The notes: generated by a model from the letters alone, not told the origin. A DNA stretch of 64,000 bases from Myxococcota bacterium (GCA_028285625.1 JANQOX010000012.1:165517-229516), one strand, 5' to 3'. Shown: positions 1 to 8,756, counted from the first letter of the stretch. Numbers and translations: made by a program.

Positions 1-1
1 C

Positions 2-472
2 GGCGAAAGCAGCGAAGCGCACCACATGTCTGCGCCCGACCCCGAAGGCCGCGGCGCTGCCGCCGCCATGCAGATGGCGCTGCACGATGCGGACGCCGAG
101 GCCTCCGACGTCGCTTACCTGAACCTGCACGGGACGGGCACGCCACTGAACGACGCCATGGAAAGCGTCGCCGTCCGCGACGTTCTCGGGCCGGACGCCC
201 CGTGCAGTTCCACCAAGGCGTTGACCGGCCACACGCTCGGTGCCGCCGGTGCCATGGAGGCCGGAATCTGCTGGCAGGTACTGGCGGAAGGCGAGTCTAC
301 GCTGCCGCTCCCCCCGCACTGCTACGACGGCGAGCCCGACCCGGCGCTTCCGAAGCTCCACCTGGTGGCGCAGGGCGAGACCGCCGAACCCGCCGGCCGC
401 CGCCTGGTGATGAGCAACTCGTTCGGCTTCGGCGGCAACAACTGTGTGCTGGTCCTCGAGGACGCCCGATGA
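2..472 (+). CDS. Beta-ketoacyl-ACP synthase, aryl-polyene type (5' truncated by window edge)
   Basis: This is the C-terminal part of a thiolase-fold ketosynthase that condenses malonyl-ACP onto the growing polyene. The reading frame is open from base 2, so the N-terminus and active-site Cys lie outside the window. The fragment opens with a FabF-like SSEAHHMSAPDPEGRG segment, has the HGTGT histidine near fragment residue 43, Lys and the TGHTLGAAG histidine near 72-77, and ends with NSFGFGGNN. The next gene is its chain-length partner, so by analogy with the ApeO-ApeC pair of characterised aryl-polyene systems it probably works as a heterodimer. Family certain; the APE role is inferred from context. 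Confidence 0.93.
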   Translation, partial: GESSEAHHMSAPDPEGRGAAAAMQMALHDADAEASDVAYLNLHGTGTPLNDAMESVAVRDVLGPDAPCSSTKALTGHTLGAAGAMEAGICWQVLAEGESTLPLPPHCYDGEPDPALPKLHLVAQGETAEPAGRRLVMSNSFGFGGNNCVLVLEDAR

Positions 473-494
473 ATGAAGCGACCGGACACCGACC

Positions 495-1232
495 ATGAGG
501 CTGGTCGTCGCGGGATGGGCGGCCTGGGCGCCGGACCTCGAAACCCCGGAGGCGTGGCGTGCGTGGGCCGAGCGCCCGACGCCGCTGGCCGAAGAAGGCA
601 CGCCGAACGCGCGCTTCCTGCCGCCGATGCTCCGCCGCCGCTGCACGCCGCTCAGCAAGATGATGCTGCGCGTGGCCTTCGACTGCGCCACCGAAGACCT
701 GCGAGCCGACGTGCGCACGGTGTTCTCTTCGCGACACGGCAGCATCAACGAATCGCTCGACCTGTTGCGCTGCGTGGTGGACGATGCGCCGCTCTCCCCG
801 GCTCGCTTCAGCCACACCGTGCACAACGCCCAGGCTGGCCTGTTCTCGATCGCCGCGGGCAACCGCTGCGCCTCCGCCTCGATCGCGGACCGCGACGGCA
901 CCATGGCCGCGGGCTTTCTCGAAGCCATGGGCCACCTGGAGCGCGAGCCCGAGACGCCGGTGCTTCTGGTCGCGGGCGATGCCCCCCTCGACCCCACCTT
1001 CGCTCCGCTGGTGCCGGGGCCGCAGGTGCCGCATGCCCTCGCGCTACGGCTGACGACCGGAGGGGAGGGCACGGAGATCTCGTTCGCGCTGGGGGAGGCC
1101 CGCGATCGCGGTGCGCTGCCCTGGCCCGATGCCGTCGAGTGGTTGCGCTTCTTCCTCTCGCCGGACGCGTCCGTGTCGATCCCTGGCGCGCGCTGTGGCT
1201 ACACATGGCGCAAGGAGACCTCGACCCCATGA
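495..1232 (+). CDS. Beta-ketoacyl synthase chain-length factor (ApeC-like)
   Basis: The 245-residue protein matches the short ketoacyl-synthase-like family (Pfam Ketoacyl-synt_2) found beside ketosynthases in aryl-polyene loci. It carries the family's FSHTVHNAQAGLFSIA segment near residues 108-123, but no ketosynthase Cys-His-His set, as expected for a non-catalytic subunit that sets chain length. It starts at ATG 22 bases after the ketosynthase stop and shares a 4-nt ATGA overlap (1229-1232) with the PagL-like gene, so the three form one transcription unit. Identification is from sequence pattern and position. Confidence 0.85.
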   Translation: MRLVVAGWAAWAPDLETPEAWRAWAERPTPLAEEGTPNARFLPPMLRRRCTPLSKMMLRVAFDCATEDLRADVRTVFSSRHGSINESLDLLRCVVDDAPLSPARFSHTVHNAQAGLFSIAAGNRCASASIADRDGTMAAGFLEAMGHLEREPETPVLLVAGDAPLDPTFAPLVPGPQVPHALALRLTTGGEGTEISFALGEARDRGALPWPDAVEWLRFFLSPDASVSIPGARCGYTWRKETSTP

Positions 1233-1888
1233 CCAGGACTCTCGTGCGAATCGCAGCCGGCATGCTTCTGGCACTGGCATCGGCGCCGGCGACGTCGGAG
1301 CCGGGCGCGCCTCGAGCGGTCGAGACCTCGGGCGACGCTTCACCCGGCCGCTTCCACCAGGGCGGCAAGAGCGCCACGTTGGTGGCGGGCTACGGCGTGG
1401 GCTTCCGCGTGGGGTCCGACGAAGACCGCAAGAAGAGCGCCGAACTCGAGGACGTGCGGATCGTGAACGTGCTGCCCCGGTTCGGGATCGGGCTCACGGA
1501 CCCGGTGGGCGGCGACTCCTGGTACCGGGGCAACCTCGAAACGACCTTCGAGGGCGCCCTGCTCGTCAACACCGAGCCCCACAGCGGCGTAGGTGGCGGC
1601 GTCGGCACCGCGCTGCGCTGGAACTTCCTCTTCGCCGAAGAGGTGGTGGTGCCGTACGTGGACATCTACGTGGGCATCGTCGGCATCGACTTCGATCTCG
1701 AGCGCCAGTCGGACGGCTTCAACCTGAACGTGGGCGCCGGTGCCGGTGCACACTGGTTCGTGCGGCCGCGCATCGCCATCGACACCGAGGTTCGCTGGCA
1801 GCACATCTCCAACGCAGGGACGAGCAAGCCGAACGACGGCATCAACGACGTGCTCTTCCTGCTGGGTGCCAGCTACTACTTCGACTGA
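1229..1888 (+). CDS. PagL-like lipid A 3-O-deacylase / acyloxyacyl hydrolase
   Basis: This 219-residue protein is predicted to be an outer-membrane beta-barrel enzyme that removes an acyl chain from lipid A. A signal peptide (residues 1-23, MTRTLVRIAAGMLLALASAP) is followed by alternating amphipathic strands ending in SYYFD, a barrel-type aromatic C-terminus. The PagL catalytic motif His-x-Ser is present at H192 and S194 (WQHISNAG), with the conserved PNDGIN segment after it. The ATG overlaps the upstream stop. A longer in-frame extension upstream only runs antisense-like through the previous gene. Its presence in a polyene locus suggests outer-membrane lipid remodelling around pigment insertion; that link is inferred. 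Confidence 0.82.
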   Translation: MTRTLVRIAAGMLLALASAPATSEPGAPRAVETSGDASPGRFHQGGKSATLVAGYGVGFRVGSDEDRKKSAELEDVRIVNVLPRFGIGLTDPVGGDSWYRGNLETTFEGALLVNTEPHSGVGGGVGTALRWNFLFAEEVVVPYVDIYVGIVGIDFDLERQSDGFNLNVGAGAGAHWFVRPRIAIDTEVRWQHISNAGTSKPNDGINDVLFLLGASYYFD

Positions 1889-2655
1889 TCCCCGGGGCGG
1901 ACGACCCTCTGGGATCGTCGACGCCAAGGCAGCACCGTGGGCGGCCCGATGCCCTGGGCCTCCATGGCGTCGGCGAAGGCCTGGGAGCGGCGGCCTGCGG
2001 GGGTGGCTTCGGAGGGGAAGAACCGTGCCCACACGCGGTCGATGGCGCTCGGCGTGTAGTAGCGGAAGTGCCACTTGCGCACGACGTACTCGCCTACGCA
2101 GAGCAGGGCGAGCAGGCCCCAGAAGATGCCGTTGGCCCAGAGCTTCCAGACCGAGATCGGTGCGAACAGCGCGAGCCCCAGCAACACGATTGCGTTGGTC
2201 GCGAGCAACCCACCGAGCAAGCGGCTCACCCGGTGGCAGTACGGACGGATGAAACCGGGCGCATCGGGCTGCATCAGACGCGCGCCCTGCTCGAAGAGCG
2301 AGATCTCTTCCGCGCGGGAGCGCAGGAAGAGCCAGGCCACCCACGCCTGCACCAGCGCGGGCACCACCAACAGGAAGCGGCGCTCCTCGGTCAGCGCCGC
2401 CGCCACGCAGGGCACCACGAACAGCAGGCGCCCCCACCAGGGCGGCGCCAACGCGCGACCCGCCGACGGGGCCAGCAGCGCCAGGCCCGCCAGGCTCGCG
2501 AGCGCCCAGGCCACCGGCGCGACCCCGTGCCGTGCCATCCACGCGTCGGCGAAGAACGGCCAGGCGATCGCCACGCCCGCCAGGCCGATACCGACCGGAA
2601 GCCACAGCCAACCCACCAGGCGTTGGAGCCGGCTCGTCCCCGGGGACTCGCTCAC
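1876..2655 (-). CDS. COG4648-type integral membrane protein of the aryl-polyene locus
   Basis: The 259-residue protein has about six hydrophobic segments: residues 10-30, 42-62, 70-85, 90-105, 150-170 and 175-195. It resembles the COG4648 predicted membrane protein common in aryl-polyene clusters, with the family's YCHRVSRLLGG and LCVGEYVVRKW segments. Its biochemical role is unknown. The start is GTG in a GTGA overlap with the halogenase-like gene. It is the last gene of the minus-strand operon and converges on the PagL-like gene with a 13-nt overlap. Confidence 0.75.
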   Translation of the reverse strand: MSESPGTSRLQRLVGWLWLPVGIGLAGVAIAWPFFADAWMARHGVAPVAWALASLAGLALLAPSAGRALAPPWWGRLLFVVPCVAAALTEERRFLLVVPALVQAWVAWLFLRSRAEEISLFEQGARLMQPDAPGFIRPYCHRVSRLLGGLLATNAIVLLGLALFAPISVWKLWANGIFWGLLALLCVGEYVVRKWHFRYYTPSAIDRVWARFFPSEATPAGRRSQAFADAMEAQGIGPPTVLPWRRRSQRVVRPGDQSK

Positions 2656-4220
2656 AGCAGCGATCGGGGCACCATGTACGAACTCAGCGGCTGCCGCTCG
2701 GGGGCCTCCTGGCCGATCAGGCCGAGGCCGCGCACACGCACGGCGTCGAAGATCTGGTGCGTCTTTTCGAGCACCGAGCGGTGCGTGCGCGGTGAGCCGA
2801 CCTCGCCGACGAAGTCGATGTGGTCGAGGCCAGGAAGCAGGCGGTCGAGGTTTCCGCGGTAGTACTCGCCGCGCGCCTCGATCTCGACCCCGAGCGCTTC
2901 GAAGAAGCGGCCGAAGTTCTCGAGCGCCTGCAGCACGAACCGCTGCTGGCGCACCTCGCGCCGCAGCCAGACCCCGTCGAGGTGCTGGTCCTGCATGTAG
3001 GACGCGACCCAGAGGTTGTAGTAGCAGCCGAGATCGAAGTCCCACTTGAGCTTCATCAGCTCGGCGCTGCCGAGCAGATCGTACTGGCCACGGTAGATCC
3101 GCATGGCCGCCTCGTGGCGAAAGTGGAGGAACCGGTCGTAGAGCTCGGCGCGCGTGGCCAGGTCGTCCTCGGCACCGTCCGCGCCGCAGCCGCTTCCCAG
3201 GTCGCGATCCACCAGATCCGTGAGGAAGTCGTTCTCCAGCGCCATGAAGTCGGTGCCCGGGCTGTAGAGCGGATCGGCGAAGCTCGCGGCCTCGCCGGTG
3301 CATCCCCAGCGATGGGGCGAGATGAAGCGTCGCGTCGAGAAGGCCAGGTGACCCAGGCCCGCGGCGTCGACCAGCTTGGCCGACCGCAGCAGTTCGCCCA
3401 CCACGCCGTGACCCTGCAGGAACGCGCACAGCCCCTCGGGCGTTCGGATCGCCGCGTCGTCGCGCGGCGGGATGCCCACCACGCCGACACTGGTGATGCC
3501 CTCGTGCAGCGGGATGAACCAGATCCAGTAGCCCGCGTAGCAGAAGTGCAGGGTCGAGAGGCTGCGACAGGTGTATCGCACGCGTGCGCGGAACGACTCG
3601 TCGCCGAGTTCGTCGATCTCGGCCACGTTCTCGAAGCGCGCCCACGACGCGCCCACGCGGTGATCGTCCTCGCGAACCCGAAGCCCCTGGGCCCGCGAGA
3701 TCAGGCCGCCGCGCCCCGAGGCATCCATGACCCATCGCGCTTCCACGGGCCGCTTCGCGCCTTCTTCGAGCACCTCGAAGCGATGGGGCCCGCCATCTTC
3801 GGCGAGGCGCAGCGACGTCACCTCCACGCCCTGGCTCACGCGCACGCCGTCCGAGCGGTTCATGGACAGCAGATCGGCTTCGAGCCGTGCCCGGTCGATC
3901 TGGAACGCGGGGTGGAACGGCAGGCTCTCGCTGCCGATCTCGGTCATGCGCACCAGCGGGGCTTCGTGGGATGCGTCGTCGAAGAAGTAGCGGAGGCCGT
4001 TCTTCGGCAGGTGCCGATCGTACAGGTAGCGGCCGAGGCCCAGGCGGCGCGTCAGATAGTGGCTGCCGAGTTCGACGGTCGACTCGCCAACCTTGTAGCC
4101 CCGCTCGGTCGACTTCTCGTACAGGCCCACGCGCAGGCCCGGGAGCTTGCGCACCAGCTGGCGCGCGAGCAGGTTGCCGGCGAGCCCGCCGCCCAGGATC
4201 GCGACGTCGAGGGTCGTCAT
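2652..4220 (-). CDS. Flavin-dependent halogenase-like oxidoreductase
   Basis: This 522-residue FAD enzyme has an N-terminal GGGLAG dinucleotide-binding motif (residues 10-15) and a GEST motif near 45. Lys73 lies in LPKNGLRYFF, the usual region of the halogenase catalytic lysine. A full WxWxIP motif (WIWFIP, 232-237), the flavin-halogenase signature, is also present. The expected reaction is FADH2- and O2-dependent chlorination or bromination of an aryl ring, as in brominated xanthomonadins. No dedicated flavin reductase is seen nearby. The ATG is chosen because GAAGGAG lies upstream at good spacing. It lies 22 bases downstream of the ketoreductase gene in the polyene operon. A non-halogenating oxygenase of the same fold remains possible. 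Confidence 0.8.
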   Translation of the reverse strand: MTTLDVAILGGGLAGNLLARQLVRKLPGLRVGLYEKSTERGYKVGESTVELGSHYLTRRLGLGRYLYDRHLPKNGLRYFFDDASHEAPLVRMTEIGSESLPFHPAFQIDRARLEADLLSMNRSDGVRVSQGVEVTSLRLAEDGGPHRFEVLEEGAKRPVEARWVMDASGRGGLISRAQGLRVREDDHRVGASWARFENVAEIDELGDESFRARVRYTCRSLSTLHFCYAGYWIWFIPLHEGITSVGVVGIPPRDDAAIRTPEGLCAFLQGHGVVGELLRSAKLVDAAGLGHLAFSTRRFISPHRWGCTGEAASFADPLYSPGTDFMALENDFLTDLVDRDLGSGCGADGAEDDLATRAELYDRFLHFRHEAAMRIYRGQYDLLGSAELMKLKWDFDLGCYYNLWVASYMQDQHLDGVWLRREVRQQRFVLQALENFGRFFEALGVEIEARGEYYRGNLDRLLPGLDHIDFVGEVGSPRTHRSVLEKTHQIFDAVRVRGLGLIGQEAPERQPLSSYMVPRSLL

Positions 4221-4242
4221 GAACTCGCTCCTTCTCGCTGGC

Positions 4243-4974
4243 TCATGCCAGCCCACCGTTCACGGAGATCACCTGACCCGTCACGTAGGACGCGGCGTCC
4301 GACATGAGAAAGCCCACCACCGAGGCGACCTCTTCGGGACGGCCCATCCGGCGCATGGGGATCAGCGCGGCAAGCTGCTCCGTGGGCAGCGCCGCGACCA
4401 TGTCGGTCTCGATGAAACCCGGCGCCACGCTGTTGACCGTGATCTTGCGCTTGGCCAGCTCCTGGGCGAGAGAACGCGCCGCGGCGATCAGGCCCGCCTT
4501 GGAGGCGGCGTAGTTCGTCTGGCCACGGTGACCCACGAGCCCCGCCACCGACGACATCACGACGATGCGGCCTCCCTGTCGCGCGCGCACCATCGGCATC
4601 ACCACCGGGCGCAGCACGTTGTAGAACCCGTCGAGGTTGGTGCGAAGCACGCGGTCCCAGGCCTCGCCCGACATGCCCGGAAAGGGCGCGTCGGCCGTGA
4701 CCCCGGCATTGGAGACCACGCCCCAGAAGGGCCCATGCTCGGCGAGATCCGCCTCGAGCACGGCGGCGCAGCCCTCGCGGTCGGACACGTCGAAGCGAAG
4801 CAGCCGTGCGTCGCCCGGCCCCGCATCGGCGGCCTCGGCCAGCGCCTCGTTCGCTGCGCCTTCGCTGGCGTGCCAGCCGAGCGTCACGTCGCAACCGGCG
4901 GCGGCCATGTGCACGGCCACGGCGCGGCCGATGCCGCGGCTGGCACCCGTCACCAACACCCTTCGCTCGCTCAC
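4243..4974 (-). CDS. 3-oxoacyl-ACP reductase (FabG/ApeQ-like SDR)
   Basis: This 243-residue short-chain dehydrogenase should reduce the 3-keto group of the ACP-bound polyene chain with NADPH. The Rossmann motif TGASRGIG is at residues 9-16, NAG at 89-91 and the catalytic Ser142, Tyr155 and Lys159 are all present. The C-terminus GQVISVNGGLA is typical of FabG. The GTG start overlaps the dehydratase stop by 4 nt (GTGA). Gene order ketoreductase-dehydratase supports a role in the polyene reduction cycle. Confidence 0.93.
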   Translation of the reverse strand: MSERRVLVTGASRGIGRAVAVHMAAAGCDVTLGWHASEGAANEALAEAADAGPGDARLLRFDVSDREGCAAVLEADLAEHGPFWGVVSNAGVTADAPFPGMSGEAWDRVLRTNLDGFYNVLRPVVMPMVRARQGGRIVVMSSVAGLVGHRGQTNYAASKAGLIAAARSLAQELAKRKITVNSVAPGFIETDMVAALPTEQLAALIPMRRMGRPEEVASVVGFLMSDAASYVTGQVISVNGGLA

Positions 4975-5426
4975 GACAGGGCCTCTCGGGCGCCGGGCAG
5001 CTCGTCGGCAACGTAGACGTTGAGCCGCCCTTCCACCTTCACGTTGCCGCGTGCGTCCTCGAGCGCGCAGTCGTAGACCACGAGGCCGCGCTCTCCGCGC
5101 AGGTGTCGCGCTCGGGCCACATAGGCCGCACCGGGGTCGAGCGAGTCGCCGTGGAACGAGAGCCGTCGGGTACCGAGCAGGAACCCCACCCGCGCGGGCT
5201 CGCCGCGATCGCGCAGGGTGAGTCCGCCGTGAGCCGCCGCGGCCTGGGCCAGCCACTCGATCGCCACGTGGATGCCGAGCCGACCGTCGGCGTCCGCCAG
5301 CGCCCTGCTACCGCCCGCCTCGACGTCGCAGGCGATCCAGTCGGGGCCGGCCTCGCGCACGCGGGTCAACAGGCACATGGGACCGGACTGCGGAACCAGA
5401 TCGGCCACCGGGGGAACGTTGGTCAC
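4971..5426 (-). CDS. Hotdog-fold 3-hydroxyacyl-ACP dehydratase (ApeP-like)
   Basis: The 151-residue single hotdog domain resembles ApeP, the partner of ApeI in the heterodimeric dehydratase of aryl-polyene synthesis. It begins VTNVPPVADLVPQSGPMCLL, the usual N-terminal region for this family, followed by the central helix IHVAIEWLAQAAAAHGG. The GTG start is chosen because it forms a GTGA overlap with the upstream stop; the 21-residue upstream extension would run into the acyltransferase. The likely partner domain, ApeI-like, is the C-terminal half of the protein encoded at 6391-8208. Confidence 0.85.
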   Translation of the reverse strand: MTNVPPVADLVPQSGPMCLLTRVREAGPDWIACDVEAGGSRALADADGRLGIHVAIEWLAQAAAAHGGLTLRDRGEPARVGFLLGTRRLSFHGDSLDPGAAYVARARHLRGERGLVVYDCALEDARGNVKVEGRLNVYVADELPGAREALS

Positions 5427-6394
5427 GCGGACTCCGGCGAGGTGAAGTAGGGATAGAAGTTGAACCACTGGAGCGGCTCGCGCAGGCACGCGTCTTCGAG
5501 TCGCTGGGCGTAGCCCCGGGCCATCTCCTCGATGCGCGCAGGCCGGTCACGCGGAGCCAGCCGGTCGCCCGACACCAGGGGCGCGACCTCCACGTCGTAG
5601 GCGCCGTCGGCCGCACGCAGGCAGATCGCCGTCAGCACCGGGCACCCGAGCACGGTGGCCAGGCGAAACGGTGCCCGGGGCAGCAGCGCCTGGCGGCCGA
5701 GCAGCGGAACCGACAGCGGCTCCTCGCCCGGAAAGAGCCCCAGGCGATCCGCCAGGATGCCGACGAACTCGCCACGCTCGATGCAGGCCCGGATCTCGAA
5801 CGACGTCCGCAACGCGCCGGGCTCGATCTGGATCACACGGGTCGCGCTGCTCGGGTCGAGCCGCTCGAAGAGCTCGTTGATGCGCTCGGCATGGCGCGTG
5901 AACATGACCACGTTCACCGGCACGTCGTAGCGCGCGGCGAGCACGCGCATCATGTCGAAGCTTCCGACGTGCGCGCCCAGCAAGAACCCACCCCGCCCGG
6001 CTTCCACCAGTGCGCGCAGGTGCTCGTCGCCCCGGTAGCGGATCTCGAAGTCGCTGCCGGCCCAGAGCGCGAGCCGGTCGGCAATGTTGCGTCCGAAACT
6101 CACGAAGTGGCGGAAGGCCGTACCGAGACCCGGGCGCGTAGCGAGACCCGTTCGCGTGGCGAGCGCCTCGGCCCCCCCCGGCATCGCGTGCACGCTGCGC
6201 AGGTAGTCCAGCGACGACTCCCGCGCGGTGCGCTGCGCGGCCAGGAAGTAGAAGGCGGACGGCCACACCGCCAGCTGTACCGGAATGCGGCCGAGCCGCT
6301 GATAGGCCGCGGCCGCCCAGCGAAGCCCCGTGTCGTTGCCGAGCTCGGGCGTCTCGGCCCAGCCCGGTGCCGTCTCGTCGACGGGCCGGTTCAC
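5423..6394 (-). CDS. LpxL/HtrB-like lysophospholipid acyltransferase
   Basis: This 323-residue protein belongs to the LpxL/HtrB acyltransferase family, whose members acylate lipid A or related lipids at the inner membrane. A hydrophobic N-terminal region lies around residues 35-55, and the HxxxxD catalytic pair appears as AHVGSFD near 143-149. A conserved GILADR-type segment follows near 220. In aryl-polyene loci such an enzyme is expected to transfer the polyene acyl chain onto a lipid anchor. The GTG start overlaps the ligase-dehydratase stop (GTGA), and the stop overlaps the next start. Confidence 0.85.
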   Translation of the reverse strand: MNRPVDETAPGWAETPELGNDTGLRWAAAAYQRLGRIPVQLAVWPSAFYFLAAQRTARESSLDYLRSVHAMPGGAEALATRTGLATRPGLGTAFRHFVSFGRNIADRLALWAGSDFEIRYRGDEHLRALVEAGRGGFLLGAHVGSFDMMRVLAARYDVPVNVVMFTRHAERINELFERLDPSSATRVIQIEPGALRTSFEIRACIERGEFVGILADRLGLFPGEEPLSVPLLGRQALLPRAPFRLATVLGCPVLTAICLRAADGAYDVEVAPLVSGDRLAPRDRPARIEEMARGYAQRLEDACLREPLQWFNFYPYFTSPESA

Positions 6395-8208
6395 CGCGCG
6401 ACCTCGAGGTGGAGCCGACCCTCGGCGGCGATCTCGGCCCCGTCGCGCACCGTGAATGCGGCGCGTTCGCCCCCGCGCCCGATCTCCACGCGCAGGACCG
6501 CGCGCGCGCCGGGCTCGAGAAAGCGGTGGAACTTGAGGCCCTGCACCTCGCGCACCCGGAACCGACCGGCCTCGAGCGCACCGAGTGCCTCGATTGCCCA
6601 GCCCAACAAGGCCACACCGGGGACCACCGGGCGATCGGGGAAGTGCCCGTCCAGGCACGGAAGGTCGCGACTCACGTCGAGGTCGCGCTCGATCCAGTCC
6701 GGTCCGCGGCGCTCGGCCACCACGGGCGAACCCGGCGCAGCGGTCGCTTCGGGGCTCGCGGTTTGCGGCGCGCCGGGGCCCTCCCCTTCCGAGAGAGAGG
6801 CCATCGGCTGTTCCAGCACGCTCGCCAACGCCGCGGCCGGCACCTTGCCCTGGGGGTCTCGGGGCAGCGCGGGGACCGCACGCCAGCGCCGCGGCAGGAA
6901 GATCCGGTCCCAGTGGTCGAGGAGCGGATCGAAGAGCGAGCCGGCGAAGCGTCGCCGACCCGACGCCGCCAGGCGGTCGCGACCCCGTGACGAGAGCACG
7001 AGCACGGCGGCGATCCGAAGGTCGGCACCTGCCCCGAGCGTGGTGAGCGCGACATCGTCCACGCACGGGTCTTCACGAAGGCGCGTCTCCATGTCGGGCA
7101 GGTGGACGCGCTTCTCTCCGATCTTCACCGTGCGGTCGGCGCGACCCAGGAGCTCGAATCGCCCGTCGGGCCCGATGCGCGCGCGGTCTCCCATGGCGAA
7201 GGTGCACTGGTCGGTGGCCGCATCGCGGGTACCCGCGCTCACGAAGGGCGAACGGACCTCCAGGCGACCGTCGTCGCGCACGCGGGCCACGACACCGGGC
7301 AGCAGGTCCCAGCGGTCATCGACGCCGGGGCGGCGCTGGCGCGTGGCGACCCCGCCCGTCTCGGTCGAGCCGAGCACCTCGATGGGCGCGGCGCCGAGTT
7401 CGTCGGCCACGCCACGCGCCGTATCCTCGGCCAACGGGCCGCCGGACGAGAAGACCGCGGCGCAGCGATCGCGCAGACGTTCGAGACGCCCCCGGCCCAC
7501 CAAACGCCGCAGGTGGACGGGTGTGGCCACCAAGACCGACGCCCCGGGTTCGGACGCCATGCGACCGACCACTTCTTCGGGGTGGAGCAGGCTCTCCGCG
7601 TCGAACACGCGTCCGGTGGCCAGCGGCCAGAGCACGCGAAAGAGCAGCCCGTAGAGATGCTGGTGGGAGACGGTGGCGAACACGTGGCGCGCATGGCGAA
7701 GCCGCGGACCCAGATGGGCTTCGAGCACGTCCACCTCGTCTTCGAGGTGCGCCACCGTCTTGGTGATGGCCTTGCCCGAACCGGTGGTGCCCGATGTGAA
7801 GACCTCGAGCAGGGGACGGTCGCGATCCACGGGAGAAGCGGCCGCGGCGACGGACCCCGCTTCGACCTCCAGCGGATCGATGCGGAAGCCGACACCCGCC
7901 AGCGGCTCGCGGGCATCGGTCAGCATGCCGACGGTGCCCGGAGCGAGACCCGCGAGGGTGCCGGACTGCCGGTTCGGAGGCAGCACGGCCGTGGCGCCCG
8001 CCCGCGCCAGCCCGAACAGCGCGACGGCAAACCCGAACGCATCGTCGCAGTGCAGGATCCAGCGCCCGCCACCCTGCTCGCGCACACGCGAGGCGACCGC
8101 GTGCACACGCTCGTCGAAGGCGGCGGCGTCGTGGACGCGATCGCGAGCGATGGCCAGCGTGATGGCGGCGGTTTCGACTCGCGGGGGGTCGGCTCGAGAC
8201 AGGCGCAC
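6391..8208 (-). CDS. AMP-dependent acyl/aryl ligase fused to ApeI-like dehydratase
   Basis: This 605-residue protein joins two enzymes that are usually separate. Residues 1 to about 470 are an ANL adenylating enzyme with the P-loop-like FTSGTTGSGKAITK near 135-148, STETGG near 255 and the A8/hinge region DRTVKIGEKRVHL near 330. It should activate an aryl starter acid and load it on a carrier protein. After a low-complexity linker (about 440-480), residues about 490-605 form a hotdog dehydratase with DGHFPDRPVVPGV, the FabA/FabZ-type catalytic histidine motif, as in ApeI. Start is GTG, 3 nt after the carrier protein stop. The fusion resembles ApeH plus ApeI in one chain. Confidence 0.87.
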   Translation of the reverse strand: MRLSRADPPRVETAAITLAIARDRVHDAAAFDERVHAVASRVREQGGGRWILHCDDAFGFAVALFGLARAGATAVLPPNRQSGTLAGLAPGTVGMLTDAREPLAGVGFRIDPLEVEAGSVAAAASPVDRDRPLLEVFTSGTTGSGKAITKTVAHLEDEVDVLEAHLGPRLRHARHVFATVSHQHLYGLLFRVLWPLATGRVFDAESLLHPEEVVGRMASEPGASVLVATPVHLRRLVGRGRLERLRDRCAAVFSSGGPLAEDTARGVADELGAAPIEVLGSTETGGVATRQRRPGVDDRWDLLPGVVARVRDDGRLEVRSPFVSAGTRDAATDQCTFAMGDRARIGPDGRFELLGRADRTVKIGEKRVHLPDMETRLREDPCVDDVALTTLGAGADLRIAAVLVLSSRGRDRLAASGRRRFAGSLFDPLLDHWDRIFLPRRWRAVPALPRDPQGKVPAAALASVLEQPMASLSEGEGPGAPQTASPEATAAPGSPVVAERRGPDWIERDLDVSRDLPCLDGHFPDRPVVPGVALLGWAIEALGALEAGRFRVREVQGLKFHRFLEPGARAVLRVEIGRGGERAAFTVRDGAEIAAEGRLHLEVAR

Positions 8209-8211
8209 GGG

Positions 8212-8484
8212 TCAATCCGAACGCCGTGCGGCCGGGTCGGCACCCTCGAGACGGCTCGCCACCACCCGCACCACGTCGTCGACGCAGCCCAGATCGGCGA
8301 GCTCCTCGTCCTCGATGCGCGTGCCCGTCGCTTCTTCGACCCGCTGCGCCATGGCGACGATGTCGAGGCTGTCGAGGTCGAGGTCTTCGCGAAGCCGCGT
8401 CGCCCCCGCGATCTCGTCGCTTTCGATGGCGAACTCGTGCGCGATCAACCCGCGGATCGTCTCGAGCAGGCCCGTGTCCCCCAC
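8212..8484 (-). CDS. Acyl carrier protein 2 (ApeF-like)
   Basis: This 90-residue acidic carrier protein has the phosphopantetheine attachment motif DLDSLD with Ser39. Helices flank the motif as in type II acyl carrier proteins. It holds starter or intermediate chains during polyene synthesis. The start is GTG. It is preceded by the second carrier protein gene with a 5-nt gap and followed by the ligase-dehydratase gene that probably loads it. Aryl-polyene loci normally encode two carrier proteins side by side, as here. Confidence 0.9.
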   Translation of the reverse strand: MGDTGLLETIRGLIAHEFAIESDEIAGATRLREDLDLDSLDIVAMAQRVEEATGTRIEDEELADLGCVDDVVRVVASRLEGADPAARRSD

Positions 8485-8489
8485 GCGGC

Positions 8490-8756
8490 TCAGGCCCCGC
8501 TTCGTTCGCTCACGAAGCGCGCGAGGCTGTTGACCGACGCGAAGATCGCCTGGTTCTCGTCCGGGTCCTCGCCGATCTCGACGCCGTACTTGTCCTCGAG
8601 TGCCATGGCGAGCTCGAGCGCGTCGATCGAGTCGAGCCCGAGCCCCTCGCCGAACAGGGCGGCGTCGGGCTCGATCTCTTCGGGGTCGATGTCTTCGAGC
8701 GCGAGGGCTTCGATGATGATGCCCTTGAGCTCGGTCACCAGCGCTTCAGTCGACAA
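8490..8756 (-). CDS. Acyl carrier protein 1 (ApeE-like)
   Basis: The 88-residue protein has the carrier motif GLDSID with Ser43 as the phosphopantetheine site, and a net acidic sequence (EDIDPEEIEPD) typical of acyl carrier proteins. The start appears to be TTG, which overlaps the upstream acyltransferase end by 11 nt; a GTG seven codons further in is an alternative. It is paired with the carrier protein at 8212-8484 in the same operon. Confidence 0.9.
   Translation of the reverse strand: MSTEALVTELKGIIIEALALEDIDPEEIEPDAALFGEGLGLDSIDALELAMALEDKYGVEIGEDPDENQAIFASVNSLARFVSERSGA

Noticed and set aside
1876..3735. A 619-residue minus-strand frame extending the COG4648-type protein
   Set aside because: The upstream half is an off-frame reading of the halogenase-like gene. 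The GTG at 2655 in a GTGA overlap is the natural start.
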